A DNA stretch of 64,000 nt from Lanius collurio. Lineage: Eukaryota; Chordata; Aves; Passeriformes; Laniidae. Under the pieces are notes generated by a model, which saw nothing but the letters and a program-made list of their open reading frames with translations, ran no database searches and was not told where the DNA came from. Below are positions 1-11,800 of the stretch, in pieces. The translations under genes were made by a program, and so were the position numbers. Within the stretch, counting starts at the first letter, position 1. The number at the start of each line of letters is the position of its first letter. The stretch covers positions 6,005,682 to 6,069,681 of the forward strand of contig JACBWW010000016.1 in NCBI GenBank assembly GCA_020086605.1. Reading direction: 5' to 3'.

Positions 1-1768
1 GCCCTGCTCAGCAGCAGCCAAAACACTGGGGTGTTACCAACACCTTTCCAGCTCCTGATGCACAGCACAGCACTGTGAGGGCTGCTTGGGGAAAATGAAC
101 TCCAGCTGAGCCAGACCCAATACAAATCTTCATTTGGGGTTCACAGCATAGAAAGAAGATTAAGACCACTAAGAGAGGGAAAGATGAATTGCTCTAAATG
201 ATTGACACAGGCTTTATTCTGCTATGGTTTGAGTGGAAGATGCTGGATCAGAATAGTGGTGTGTCAGGTGTGTGGCCTGTAGTACTGTGCAGCCATCCCT
301 ACCTTTGTCAAATGCAGAAACAAACAAACAAAACCAAACACAAAACAAAAAAACCCAACTCATACCCCACAGTTCTCACAGGTCATATTAGCAATGAGGC
401 ATGAGGTGTGCAAAGCTTGGGTAGAAGACATCAGAAAACTGACCAGCAAGGAAGGTGATTATTACATACCTAAACAAGGAACACAAGAAACAAAATGTGT
501 TACATGCACAGTATCTGGTGAACAAGAAAGGTGGAGGAACTTTATGGAACTGATTGCCAGGGAAAAAAGCAAATGCTAAAGTGTTCTATGGGAAATTAAA
601 GCTACACCCTGTGGTGAGAGAGACATGCAGTCCAAGACAAATACCTGTATGTTTTCTGTATGATCTCTTTTGATCTCATTTGAGTTGTCAAATATTACAA
701 CTGACTCTGTATGCATTGTCTTTATATCCTGTAGGATGCAAGTTAAGATTCTGCATGCTGTTTGTCAAATTTTAAGATGTAAAGCAATGCTGTTGGAGGC
801 TTAGCATCTTTGTTTAACTACAGCTGTGTTACAGTATGTGTTTGAGAGTCTGATTGAATATTAAAAGGCTACAGGCAAAGCAGATCTCCACTAATGTGCC
901 CTTTGATTAGTGGGGAAATGGAAAATAAAAATTTTGGATCTGTGGTGGTTTCACACTTATCATCAGAGACCATTAAAGGGAGATGGTCTCCTTGCTCCAC
1001 ACAGGTACTAACATCAGGTTTTGTGAACCATGCAAGCCATATCTGAGGACCTTGAATTTAACTGATTACTTTGAAAGAAAACCAAAATTTTTGAGTTTAG
1101 AGGAGTCTCTTTTATCATTTGGAAAGGATCTTAGAACTACTGCTGTTCTTGGCTGGAAGGAGGTATTTCTGTGTGTATATGTATCAGCCAGTGTTCAAAT
1201 CTCAGTGTTAGTATAAACAGAATTATAATTTTGATACTTTCTTGTGATGTTTTAGTTATGTGTTCCACTTTATTAGAAATTTGCTTTAGCTACTAGCAAT
1301 TCAAAATTATATATTTTAATTCATCAGGTGGTTGCTTCAAATAAATCTGTAACGCTGATGACATAGGAACACAAATGTCATTTAATATCTATGATATTAG
1401 GGCATGGATGCCTTATAAAAAGTATCTATAGGATAGAAATATATAATGCTGTAGTTGTTATAAGCAGTTTAATCATATCTGACCATGAAGCAAAATGTGA
1501 GCACATGTGGCTTGTCAGCTGGTACCAAATAGTGTAGTTCTGTGAATTGGTAGAGTTGTGCTCACTTGACCAGGAGAATTTAACAGTAAATCTGTGAAAG
1601 CTGATGTGGTTTTTGATCCATATTGGTCAATCTATTAAAAATAGGTATTTTTAAAATTTTTTAATGGAGGAGTTGTTGCCCTGTGACACAGATTACAGCA
1701 ACGACCAAAAGTGTTTGTAAGTGAGGTGGTTGCAGCTGTTACATACACAATGGTGCTTAAAAGCTCAC
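1..1768. other. AT-rich noncoding stretch at left edge
   Basis: No gene is recognised here. The sequence is AT-rich with a CAAA-type low-complexity tract near 319-352. One open frame at 394-579 (plus) and another at 983-1216 (plus) have protein-like composition. The second follows a weak acceptor (CTCCACACAG) and runs to a GAG followed by GTATTT, so it could be read as an exon, but the signals are ordinary and I see no known family. The stretch would be intronic if the minus-strand segment at 1,769-1,890 is a real exon, because that gene would continue leftwards. Confidence 0.5.
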
Positions 1769-1890
1769 CGTTGCTTTCATAACAAATTCTGTGATCAGGT
1801 GTGCAGCTGGACCAACATCCATGAGTAAAAGCACTGCCAGGCAGAGCCATGTGATGACTGCAGACCAGGAGAGAGGTGCAAGCTCCATGC
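1769..1890 (-). CDS. candidate coding exon with signal-peptide-like start, unrecognised gene
   Basis: Read on the minus strand, a good acceptor (CTCATCTCCTCAG) is followed by GC and then ATGG at 1888-1885, a favourable start context. Forty codons follow to ACG and a GTGAGC donor, ending in phase 0. The peptide begins MELAPLSWSAVITWLCLAV, continues LLLMDVGPAA and ends LITEFVMKAT. It has a hydrophobic core at about residues 8-23 and small residues at 26-29, as expected for a secretory signal peptide or signal anchor. It lacks the usual positive charge near the N-terminus. The frame is also open upstream of the ATG to 2044, so the start is not forced by a stop. The plus strand is open across the same bases, which weakens the case. 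I do not recognise the protein. The gene would continue to the left, outside the window. Confidence 0.28.
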
Positions 1891-4800
1891 CTGAGGAGAT
1901 GAGCACTTGGCACTGGCCAGGGCCGTGTTTGCGCAGCCACAAACTGATGGTTTTCAGGAATTCAGGTAAGGCCCCTGGCTGTTTGCTTTGGATAATCTTT
2001 TTGTCTCTTGACTCTGTGTTCCTTAGACTTCTGTTTATGTACATGTCTCTTTCTCAAAGAGGTTGTGCATGTGAGGCCTATAAAAATACATTCCAGTTGT
2101 ATGAAGTCTGAAGACTAAATACAGCTGGCCTTTCGGTGTGTATGGGATGGAATCACTGAAATATTCAACTGCTGCAGGTAGCAGGGGAACATTTTCTTTG
2201 AGTCACTTCAGTAAATCAATTTTCCAGTGGGGTGGGTCATAATCTGTCAATGATTTTGCTGTCTCTAGAGGTGTTTTCATTCCACTGAGATGTTAACATG
2301 AGGGCACTTCAGTGAAAGGTTTGCTATATAACATTCCTCTCAATCTGTTTTTTTAGTGAATACGTGAAGGGCTACAGTTGTTTACAAATAAATTTGTATA
2401 GGGAGAGAAATAATGAGTTTTTTTTTTTTTAAATCCAGTATCAACAGGAAAAGTTAAAACCTTTCAGTTTTGTCTATTCTTAACATTATTGTATTGCTCT
2501 AAAATCTAGTTTTAAGAACTAAATTATATAATACATTTTAGTTTAAATTGGTAGATGCAATTAATTTCAACAATATTATTTTTAAGCTCAACCTAATGTC
2601 ATAATTTTTTTTTAATATTAAGTTTTTATGAATTTTTACCACTCTAAACCTGAAGGGCAAACAGCATTTAGAATCCCTAAATAGAAAAAAGGTGTGTACC
2701 TGGCTTTATTTAGAAGTTTCAAGTCCCCATTTTGCAGATATGGTGACATTTATTAAACCATTAAGCTTTGATCATATTGGTTAATCCAATTTAAAGATGT
2801 TTAGAGTTTTTGTTTAACCTTCAGCTTGAGATACCTGGTGGTGGCTGTTTCAGAGAGAGGGAGGATAGCACATGCAGGAGAAATACCACACGCCAGCATT
2901 TGCAACTATTACCATTTAAATAGCCTGTGTCAAGCTAAACAATACACAAGGGTTTGGATGACATTTTTTGTGGGTATTTGATTCCAAGGATCTTTATGGT
3001 ATGATAAGTACATGATCCAAAATGACACATGATGGAGTTATTCTGGGCTGGGGTGAACACAGATCTCAAGTAAAGGATGATAGGCAAAACTGCATCCCAA
3101 ACTGCACCGAAGGAGCAAGAAATTACAAATAGATGGAAAGCACTTTAAACAATTTCCTCCACTATGTACAGGACTGTATTGTGACATTCATCAGAAGAAT
3201 CTCATCTTCCCAAGCTGCTTCCAATTTTCTGCAGTCTATTTGAATAGGTCCACTTCTATTAGGACCAAATTTAAGGGACTGGTAGGGTTTTCATTCTAGC
3301 TGTGTCAGTACTGCTGGGAGAATATCTCTATAAATCCTGACTTCTGAGATCCTTGATCTGTAAATACCATACATTTGTTTACAGGTGCACACCTGAAGAA
3401 CTCATTAAGGTTAGTGTTTAGGAAGAATTTTCAGGATTGAGGATTAGGGAAAATGATAATTTTTGGCTTTATTTCTTTTATTATATAAAAATCCTCAGTA
3501 AATTTTTATGAGAACCTGCATAAAAATTCATGTTCTAAATAAAGAACAGTCTGAAAAAAATAAGGTCCAGGGACTCTGAGATTTATAATCTTGCATTTGA
3601 TATGTTAGGCAGGGTTGAACGAGGCTTGCAAAGTGCTCCTGCAGTGCTGGCTGCAGAGAGCTGTGAGCGCAGGGCTGGAGGAGTGCCGGTGCCCACCAGA
3701 GCCAGGCAGGGGCGAGCCGAGAGGGAGAATGCAGCTCTGGGTATCAGAATCTGCTGTCTAGGTTGATTTTTAGAATACCAAGTGTGGGATAAATTACAGC
3801 TTAACTCCCAATTGTGTAAGTGTGACACTTTCATAATAAACACAGGCTGCTTGGGTTCATCTGAAAACAATCTTACACGTTTGGTTCATTTTATTCATGG
3901 GGACAGTTTCTATGTCATCTGCTGAGTGGGTTTGGTGCTTTTCCCCCTTTTTTTTCCAAAACTAGCTATGAGTACTTGCAAGGAAAGAAGAAAACAGACA
4001 TCAAGAGGAACTGGAGTTGTTCATGGTGGGAAGTGTGCCTACAAAATTTGTGTTAAATCTTTGAATATTTTATTTTTGTAACAAAATTGATTTCAAAGAC
4101 TGAGGAATGGGTCTGTCTGGTATTCTTTGCCTGCTCTGTTTCTTTAATTCTTTGCTTAAAAAGATTTGCTCTCTTCTAATGAATGGCCAAGAAAGGATTG
4201 ACTAATGCTAACCTTTAAGACACAGTTTTTGTTAGCAATGAGAAAGTGTTGCTTAGTGCTCCAGTCAGATGAAAGGGGATATGTGGCACAAAGCAGGATG
4301 GACATTGTAACACTGACCCTGCTTTTGGGATACCATTGGAGAAATAGTGTGCATGGCAATATGGACAATGATGTTGTGTTTTTTTTAATGCCTGTGGATG
4401 TACTCTGAAGAGACCTATCCTGGAAACCTCTGTGGTTTAGTGTTGTGCCAGTGTTTTGTTTAGCGGGGCTATTTACCATTGTTTGACTTTTTTATCTGTG
4501 TAAATTTTCTTTATATAGCTGTCAGTCCATTATAGGCCTGCAAAGTACTCTCTGAAAAAAGATTCCTTACTTTTGCCTTTTGTTTTTTTGTTCAGTATTA
4601 TCTATGAGAGATATGTGTGTATACATATGTACAGGAGTACACATTGTGTCTGCATTTGTGTGGCACACGAGAGCTGTGGAGATGTTTGTTCCCACTTCAG
4701 CTTCTTCCTAAAAACTGATTGCAATTCTAAAAGCTCATTATAATATTGGGCATGCTTGTGATCATCTTCTGTAGACATCTTCTGATGTATACTGGTATCT

Positions 4801-5808
4801 TGCTAATAGATATTGTAGGACACTTGTTCAAAAAAAGAAGTAACATTTAAAAATGACACTCAACATTACTGACAATGTAAATGATTCAACCCCATCAGTT
4901 TTAAATCAATTTGGATTTAATCATCATTTATAATTCATTTGATTTCCTCTTAAACTCTGCCTCAAGCATCTCCTAGGTGTTTAGACTGCAGAAAGATAAA
5001 ATGCATAGATGTATATTGCTGCCTAATAAATCTCTTTCATGTTTTCCACTTGCAGAGACAGGGTAGTCTGACCTTGGAAAAGGGCCATAATCCACTGTCT
5101 TTATAGAGATGAGGAAACAGCTTTGACAAGTAGAAGTTAAACCCTGGATGGTCCAGGACTATCTAGCCATTGCTTAATCTTCTTAATATGGTAAGACAGA
5201 TCCCATTCTTCATTTTTATATTAACATATTTCAATTTTATTGCAGTTTTTAACTCTTAAGCAGAGCTGTAGAAGCTTGGATAGAAATGCTAGACAAGCAC
5301 ACATATTCAAAAGAAAAAGAACTCAGCTCAGCAAGCTCACAAGTTTCAAAAAGCTTATTTTAAATGACTACGAGTGAAGAAAAATTAGGGCATTGAGCAA
5401 GCCAATGTAACTACTGTAGAGATAACAAAAGAAGGACTGTAAGATGAGAATTAATTACCATTAACAATTAAATATATTCCTTCTGTGTAGGGCTTACTGT
5501 CAAGACAGGACTTCTAAGTGGCCACAGGCTTAGAAATGGCCACTTCTGGTTGGTACCTGCATCACCAGCCCGTTTCCCTTTTTTTGGGAGCAGGATATGA
5601 TCATCCCCATTTGTTTCTGAGAAGGAACATCTAATGTCAGCCTTAATCTCTCTGAGGTTACTGTTTGTTATTAGAGTCTGCACAGAGACTGACCACATGG
5701 ATTCCACTTGGAAAATTGTGTCTGGAAATGGATCTCTCTTCTTTTCCATGTCTCTGTTTCATTCTTCTCTTCCAAACGAGTATAATGGATATTATTCTGT
5801 ATTTGCAG
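1891..5808. other. noncoding stretch, no gene recognised
   Basis: AT-rich sequence with a run of 12 T near 2,419 and short T-rich tracts. A slightly GC-richer patch lies at 3,620-3,740. At 3,385-3,409 a 25-base segment (one base plus eight codons, CTPEELIK) sits between an acceptor TTTGTTTACAG and a donor GTTAGT. It could be a microexon, but segments of this size arise by chance. At 5,516-5,545 there is a 9-bp inverted repeat (AAGTGGCCA and TGGCCACTT) with a 12-base spacer. Nothing else stands out. Confidence 0.45.
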
Positions 5809-5883
5809 AAATTGTCTGCTGCTGAGCGGGTTACCCAGGCCACTAAAGCAGCCAAAGAGCTGAGTGGTGGTTGGCCAGTTTAA
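5809..5883 (+). CDS. possible terminal exon fragment, unrecognised
   Basis: After an acceptor-like TCTGTATTTGCAG, 24 codons run to a TAA. The peptide KLSAAERVTQATKAAKELSG, followed by GWPV, is alanine- and lysine-rich and would form an amphipathic helix. The stretch contains two GCC codons and a CpG, unlike the AT-rich surroundings. I see no donor, so it could only be a last exon, an alternative end, or a decayed pseudogene piece. No family match comes to mind, and chance is a reasonable alternative. Confidence 0.18.
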   Translation, partial: KLSAAERVTQATKAAKELSGGWPV

Positions 5884-8800
5884 TTATGGACACAGATAAT
5901 ATTTTCAACAACACATGCTTTTTATTTAAGAACAATTAAATTAGATATGAAATATTTTACGGTGAACTTTAAAAAAAGTCCCTTTGCAAACATAGGGACA
6001 AAGAGTCTGATGGACAAAGAGTCTGATGTCTACTCAGTGTGGGATTTGGGTATTAAAATCTGTGATTTGAGCTATATAGTTCTGGTATATCAGTGGTTTG
6101 GTTGCAATAATTGGATTATGTGATGTTTTCTGGGAAACTTGTTCACTTATGGGTTAATTTCTTATAAAATATATTTTTCTTTGATAAAACAAAGAACAAA
6201 ATTGCTAATAATGAGAAAAAAAATCATTATTTTCAAATATGTTTTAAAATTTACAAAATGAGTGATAAGTCATAAACAGTTCAAATACCAATTGGTGCTG
6301 CTGAAATGAGTTGTTCTGAAAACATTTCCCATGTTTCACTAGCTCTAACATTTAAAATACCATACAGAATAAAATCTCTAGAAAGCATGAAAAATTTGCA
6401 ATCCTAGTCAAAAGACTCCAAACCAGCCTTTGTAACTTTGCTGTAAGGGTGCTACTGATATTTGGAAATTTGAATTATGAAGGGAGGATTTTAAATCTGG
6501 CTTTTCAGATTCTGGTTGTATTCAGCATGCTTGTAAATAACCTTGGAAAAGGCTGATTAGGTATGAGATACAGGCTGTTGATTGATTAAATTTATTTTAA
6601 AGCAAAGTTGATTCTAAACAGGTAAAACATATTTTTTATAAAACTGAATGGCAGATGAAATTCAATTTTTGTAAATGGAAAGGAACTCTAGAGTATTTTA
6701 ATATGCATTTTGATTGAGTAGTTACTATTCAGGAGGGAGATATTGGTGTTATTGTGATTAGTTCAATAAAACTGTCACCTCAGCACCAGTTAAAGAGGGA
6801 AATACAGTTCTATTAAACATCTCGGGGAAAAAATAAGATAAAATAATGAATGAAATCCTTTTGAAATCTAGGTTGCATTGTTATCTTGAATATTAAGACA
6901 AGAGTGGTAACAGTTCCCAGAGGAGCTAGAAGAGCTACAGAGAACAACAGTAGATGACAGGGAAGGGTTTCTTGTTGAGGACTAATTAAAGCTCTCTATA
7001 CCTTCTCCTTGGAAAAGAGGGGACTGGGGTTGTGCTAAAGGTCTAATAACTGACAAGTAGGAAAGGTAGCATTTTTATTTGTTCCTATAATGTAAGGATG
7101 ACGGTGTACTGAATAAAATAATCATGCAACACTTTTAAAACAAACAAACGGAAATATTTGCTTTATAAATGGTTAATTAAATTGTTGAATTCCCTGTCAG
7201 AGGGAATGGTGGAGATATGAAATGGGAATAGGTTCAAATGGGATTTGATTACTTTGTGCTGTAATGAATAGGTGTGATTTTGTGGCTTTTAAAGAAAATG
7301 CAGTCTTCAGATATAATTCCCTCCCTCTGCTTTCAGACATAATATCCTGCTGAAAGGACATGCCATTCTGTATTTTCCTGGTTTCTTTCAGTGTTTTCCA
7401 ACTGTGGGCCTTTTTGGAAACAAAATATGGCTGTTCTTATGATCTTCAGACATTTGAAAACAGCATTAATTTTACCAGTATTAACAGTTTCTCTATGGAG
7501 TGTGATATTAAATGCTTAAGTATGTTCACACTTTAATCCTGTGAAGTGCACCTGCGAGACATCCATGCTGCGATGTGCTGTGCTTGGGGGGAGCTCTCCC
7601 TGCGCCTTCCCACAGTGTTCAGGGGCAGGAGCTTTTGGCAGTCATGGGTGGTCAGAAGGACAAAAGTGCAGGTGCACATTTAGGGACTGGGAATGTCTGC
7701 TCTGTGGTTGCAGTTGGGTTTGGTCAGAGGGTTTGCTTCTGATGAAACAGCTGCATCAGCTGGCGTCTTGATCTGTGGGCTAACAATTTTATCTCTGTGA
7801 GAAATAAACCCAAAGAGACAATAGCATGGGGCTTCTCTCTTCCTTTTTGGGGTCTTGTACCCCCTTCTGTCAGCAAGTTGCAGGCCAGTCCTTAAACAGG
7901 AGCTGAAATGGACCCTGTTATGTTCATGCATGTTCTTCCCTTATCTGTGGAGAATCAATGTAAATGAATTTGCAATGCTCTTGCTGCTGGCAATTTTGGT
8001 GTGGTGTGTAATCTGTGTCATATTTTTGCATATCAATTTCAAGACCAAGTAATTATTATAAGGTTTTTATTTTTTGTTCCTTGCTTTTGTGATCCATAAT
8101 AGAAGTTCTGTTTATTTATGGCAAATGATATAAGTTTGTGGATACATGTCAGGTTTCTCAGTTTGCAGGATTGCTTTTTGTATTAGAAATGGTCCCAGGC
8201 AATGGAGGAAAATGGGCTAACTTAGAAATAAGGTAACAAAAACAGAAGGAGGGAAAAAATGGTGGGAATCTGAAATAGACCATATGAGAAGAGGTACTGT
8301 TAGCAAATTCTAGAAAGGTTTTTTAGGTACAGAATGAGCAAGAAATGTATTTCTGAAATACAGGATGCACTCCAATTCCCTTAAGCCTCTCCTTTCTACT
8401 TTGGCCTAAATTTGACATTGCTGGCATGTCTTCCTCACAGCAAAGTTCATGGAAAGCCAGAATGGTGCAGCTGGTTCCTGGCTAGTTTGTTGCTAAGGGG
8501 AAATCTTAATTGAAGCCTCCTTCATTATGTGCTACCATGTCCTTGGAAGGGGTGTGATGTTGCAGAGAATTTTCCATGTCAAGGACAGCTTCAGAGAACA
8601 CTGGTCAGGGAATAGAAGCTCTTTGGAGAATGAAGTGTTTTTAAAATAGATAATGATATGCAGACTTAAAGTTTGGAAAATTTGGCCTTTGCTTTGGATT
8701 TGCAATGCCTTGGGCATTCTGCCTGTAACTGTACACACACACATCCTGCAGTGTCTGCCAGTCACCTGCCACTTGGTGTGGTGACATCCAGACATGCTTC

Positions 8801-11800
8801 TTGCCAAGTCCCACAGGACTCCTCGCTGCTCTGTGCCCAAAGATTTAAACCAGATTAAAAAGCAACCATGAGAACCAGAGCACACAGAGAGCCCTTAAAT
8901 ATCTGTGAAGCATCACTGGCCTCTCACAAGTGACAGCACTCCTTGGCACCACACAAACAGTGCGGGTGCCAGTGGATATCAGTGGAGAGCGAGAACAGGA
9001 TGGTGAGCTGTGCTTCTGAGAGCTTCTGAGGGGCACTCCAGCTCTACTGATGTCTTAAACAAAACATTGCTTTAACTCAAAAATAGAATTTTGCAATATT
9101 GCAACTGCAGTATTTCAAGCTGGGCTAATTCTGCTTAAAATTTATATATAATTTTAATTTTCTCCAAGGGAAAAATTAAAAAAAAAAAAGTTGACTGAAC
9201 CATTCCCTCACATAGAATCCTGAAACTGCACTTTTTAGTAATTTGTTTAACAGAAAAATACTCAGCTTAGTATCTGGGAACTTGGGATTAATATCCTTAG
9301 CTAAAATTGTCTCTTCATCCAAGCAAAAAAATCTTTCACTCTTTAAACCTTGACTTGGATATGTTGACATAAATGAAGAAACAGTGCTTTTAGGCTTCTG
9401 AATTCACTAATTATATAAGGGCAAGAGAGCACCCTTTTCATAACAATATTATGGAGATGAAGAGCTTTCAGTAAAATCTTTCATATTTTGCTAGAGAAGC
9501 TTTAAAAATTCTTCAGTCCTGAATAGATTTAACTTAAAGGATTTGCATGAGCACAAATGTTTGGCTCATCCATTTTCTTTAATGGATATGCAGCAAATCT
9601 GAAGAGTCCAGGTATTTCTTTAAAAGGGGACAACTGGATGAACACATAGTTTCATAGTGTACATATATTTCTCCAGAAACCATTGCCTTATGCTGAGAAA
9701 CAAGTGAATATAGACAAAGACATAAATCAGTGATGCTTTTTGTGTGGTTTGTTAATGGGATCTGATGGAATACTTTTCCTCTCTTTTACAAATAAGAAAT
9801 GTGTAGTAATTCTCAGAAATATTTCAGTAGCTCCTCTGTAGCTCAGTGAAATGAGACCTGCAGTGGTTTAATCTGTTTTTTAATTAATATGTCTACATCT
9901 CCGTAAAAACAAATCCAGTGGGATCTTGCTGACACTATTAACTCTTGTGAGATTATGCTACATAGCAGTAAACTCAAATAGAATTGAAAGGAGACAATAG
10001 TCAAATTTTTAATCTATTCAGATAATTTTGAATTCTTAAAATTATTTTTTCAGGTTAGCAGTGCATTAAAATATCTTTCCTTTTTCTTCTTGAAAATATT
10101 TGCACTTTTGAAAATATGTGTCTGTTCAGATAAAAGTACTCTTGGCTGCATATGGCTTATTCTCAGTATTTCCAAGGTCAGACCAAGAGCAACATTCAAG
10201 AGCTCAATAATCAGATTCTGATTTGGACCTCAGGAGTGTAAACTTGTGCTAAGATATGACATTTCAGTGGTTTCACTTTGATGGTATTTTTGAGAGTAGA
10301 ATATGACTTTAATTATTACATAGAACACAGCTTGGAATATCAAAAAGCCCAGAGAAAAACTGACAAGCTCAGCCTACTTTAGAATCATCATTTAAGCCAA
10401 ATTTCATTAAAATGGAATTCCACAGAAGACATCCTATTGGCATTGCAGGTACAGATAGTAGCTGAAAAATGCTTTTATATACAGATTTGTACCAACAGCT
10501 TTCTGTCCAGCAGGTGACTTTCTGCATTAAAAGGTTTGTAGAAGTGGAGATTGTAATAGGATGAACAACCTTGATAAAACACTTTGATTCTTATCTTTGA
10601 AATTTTTTCCCCATTAAATTTGCCTTAGCTGGTGCTGTGGCAGTTAAGGGGATGTCAATGCTCCCATTGTAAACTTCTTTGTGGGGTTTTATGACTTCAT
10701 GGTGAAAAATAGCTTTTGTCTGAAATACAGCAGATTTTTTTAGTAATTCCTTGTTCAGTTAAATAGTGAATGTTAACTTGAAAAAACACATTTGTTGTAA
10801 ATGAAAGGGCAATCTTCAGCTCAGTAATATCACCTCAGATTAATAAAAATGACAGTATTTTAAAAATCCAATTTTGTTTTCACAGTTAAGGTTGTTTGTT
10901 TGATTACCTTTTTTGCATTGCACTTTGTTTAGACAGGGAAAATGGATGAAGTTAGTTTCAGTGGGCTGGTAATCATTCTCACTCTCGAGTCGTTAGCACC
11001 ACAATATTTAAGATGCAATAGCTGCAAGGTAAATTTGATGAAAACAACTGCATGTATTGGAATTTTCTGAGAAGTTCTGACGTTACATCCATCCATTTTT
11101 GGTTGCATTTCTGTGTCACAGCCCAGCCACATTCAGCTGCTCAGCTCTGGTTGCTGCCCTCCTGCCAGTGAGGCAGGCTGCAGAGCCTGGCTGTTGGAGA
11201 TGCTGCCTGCAGCTCCTCCTTTCCCCTCACTCTGAGGGCACACTCCCACAAGCAGGAGCTGGAAGGTGAATGAGCCAGAGAGGGCTGAGCTCCCTTCCCT
11301 GCCTTCTTTCCTTGTGAGAGCCCAGGCGTTGCCCTTTCTTTTTTCTTGCCTTGTGACAATGCAGCTGACTTGTTTGTGGAGTTTTCCTGGCTTTTGGCTT
11401 TACTTTCTCAGCAGAGTCTCTGCTGTGGTGTAGGTTAGCAGAAATGTGTTGTAGTGGAAATGCCAGTCCCTTGTGTCACCATGGCCTCGGTGCTACAGCA
11501 AATGACCTGGGCAGAGGCAGTTTCATGTTGATGGGTTTTATTGGGGGAGCCACCAGAGAATGGTGGTGCTTCCTTTTAAATCTTGGTGTTTGGAAAGTGC
11601 TTTTGGTATTGCATGGAGGGCTGCCAGGCTCTCATGGCTTTTTCTTTTACACCTGCTGTAAGAATTCAGGACTCGGGAAAAGACAAGTCAGGGGAGCAGA
11701 AGCAGCTGGGAGCTCTGTGGGCAGTCAGTGCAGTTCTCTCGAGGGTCAGGTGAGCATTTTGGAGGAGTTTGCTCTTCTGCTGAATGCTGGGACACTGGTG

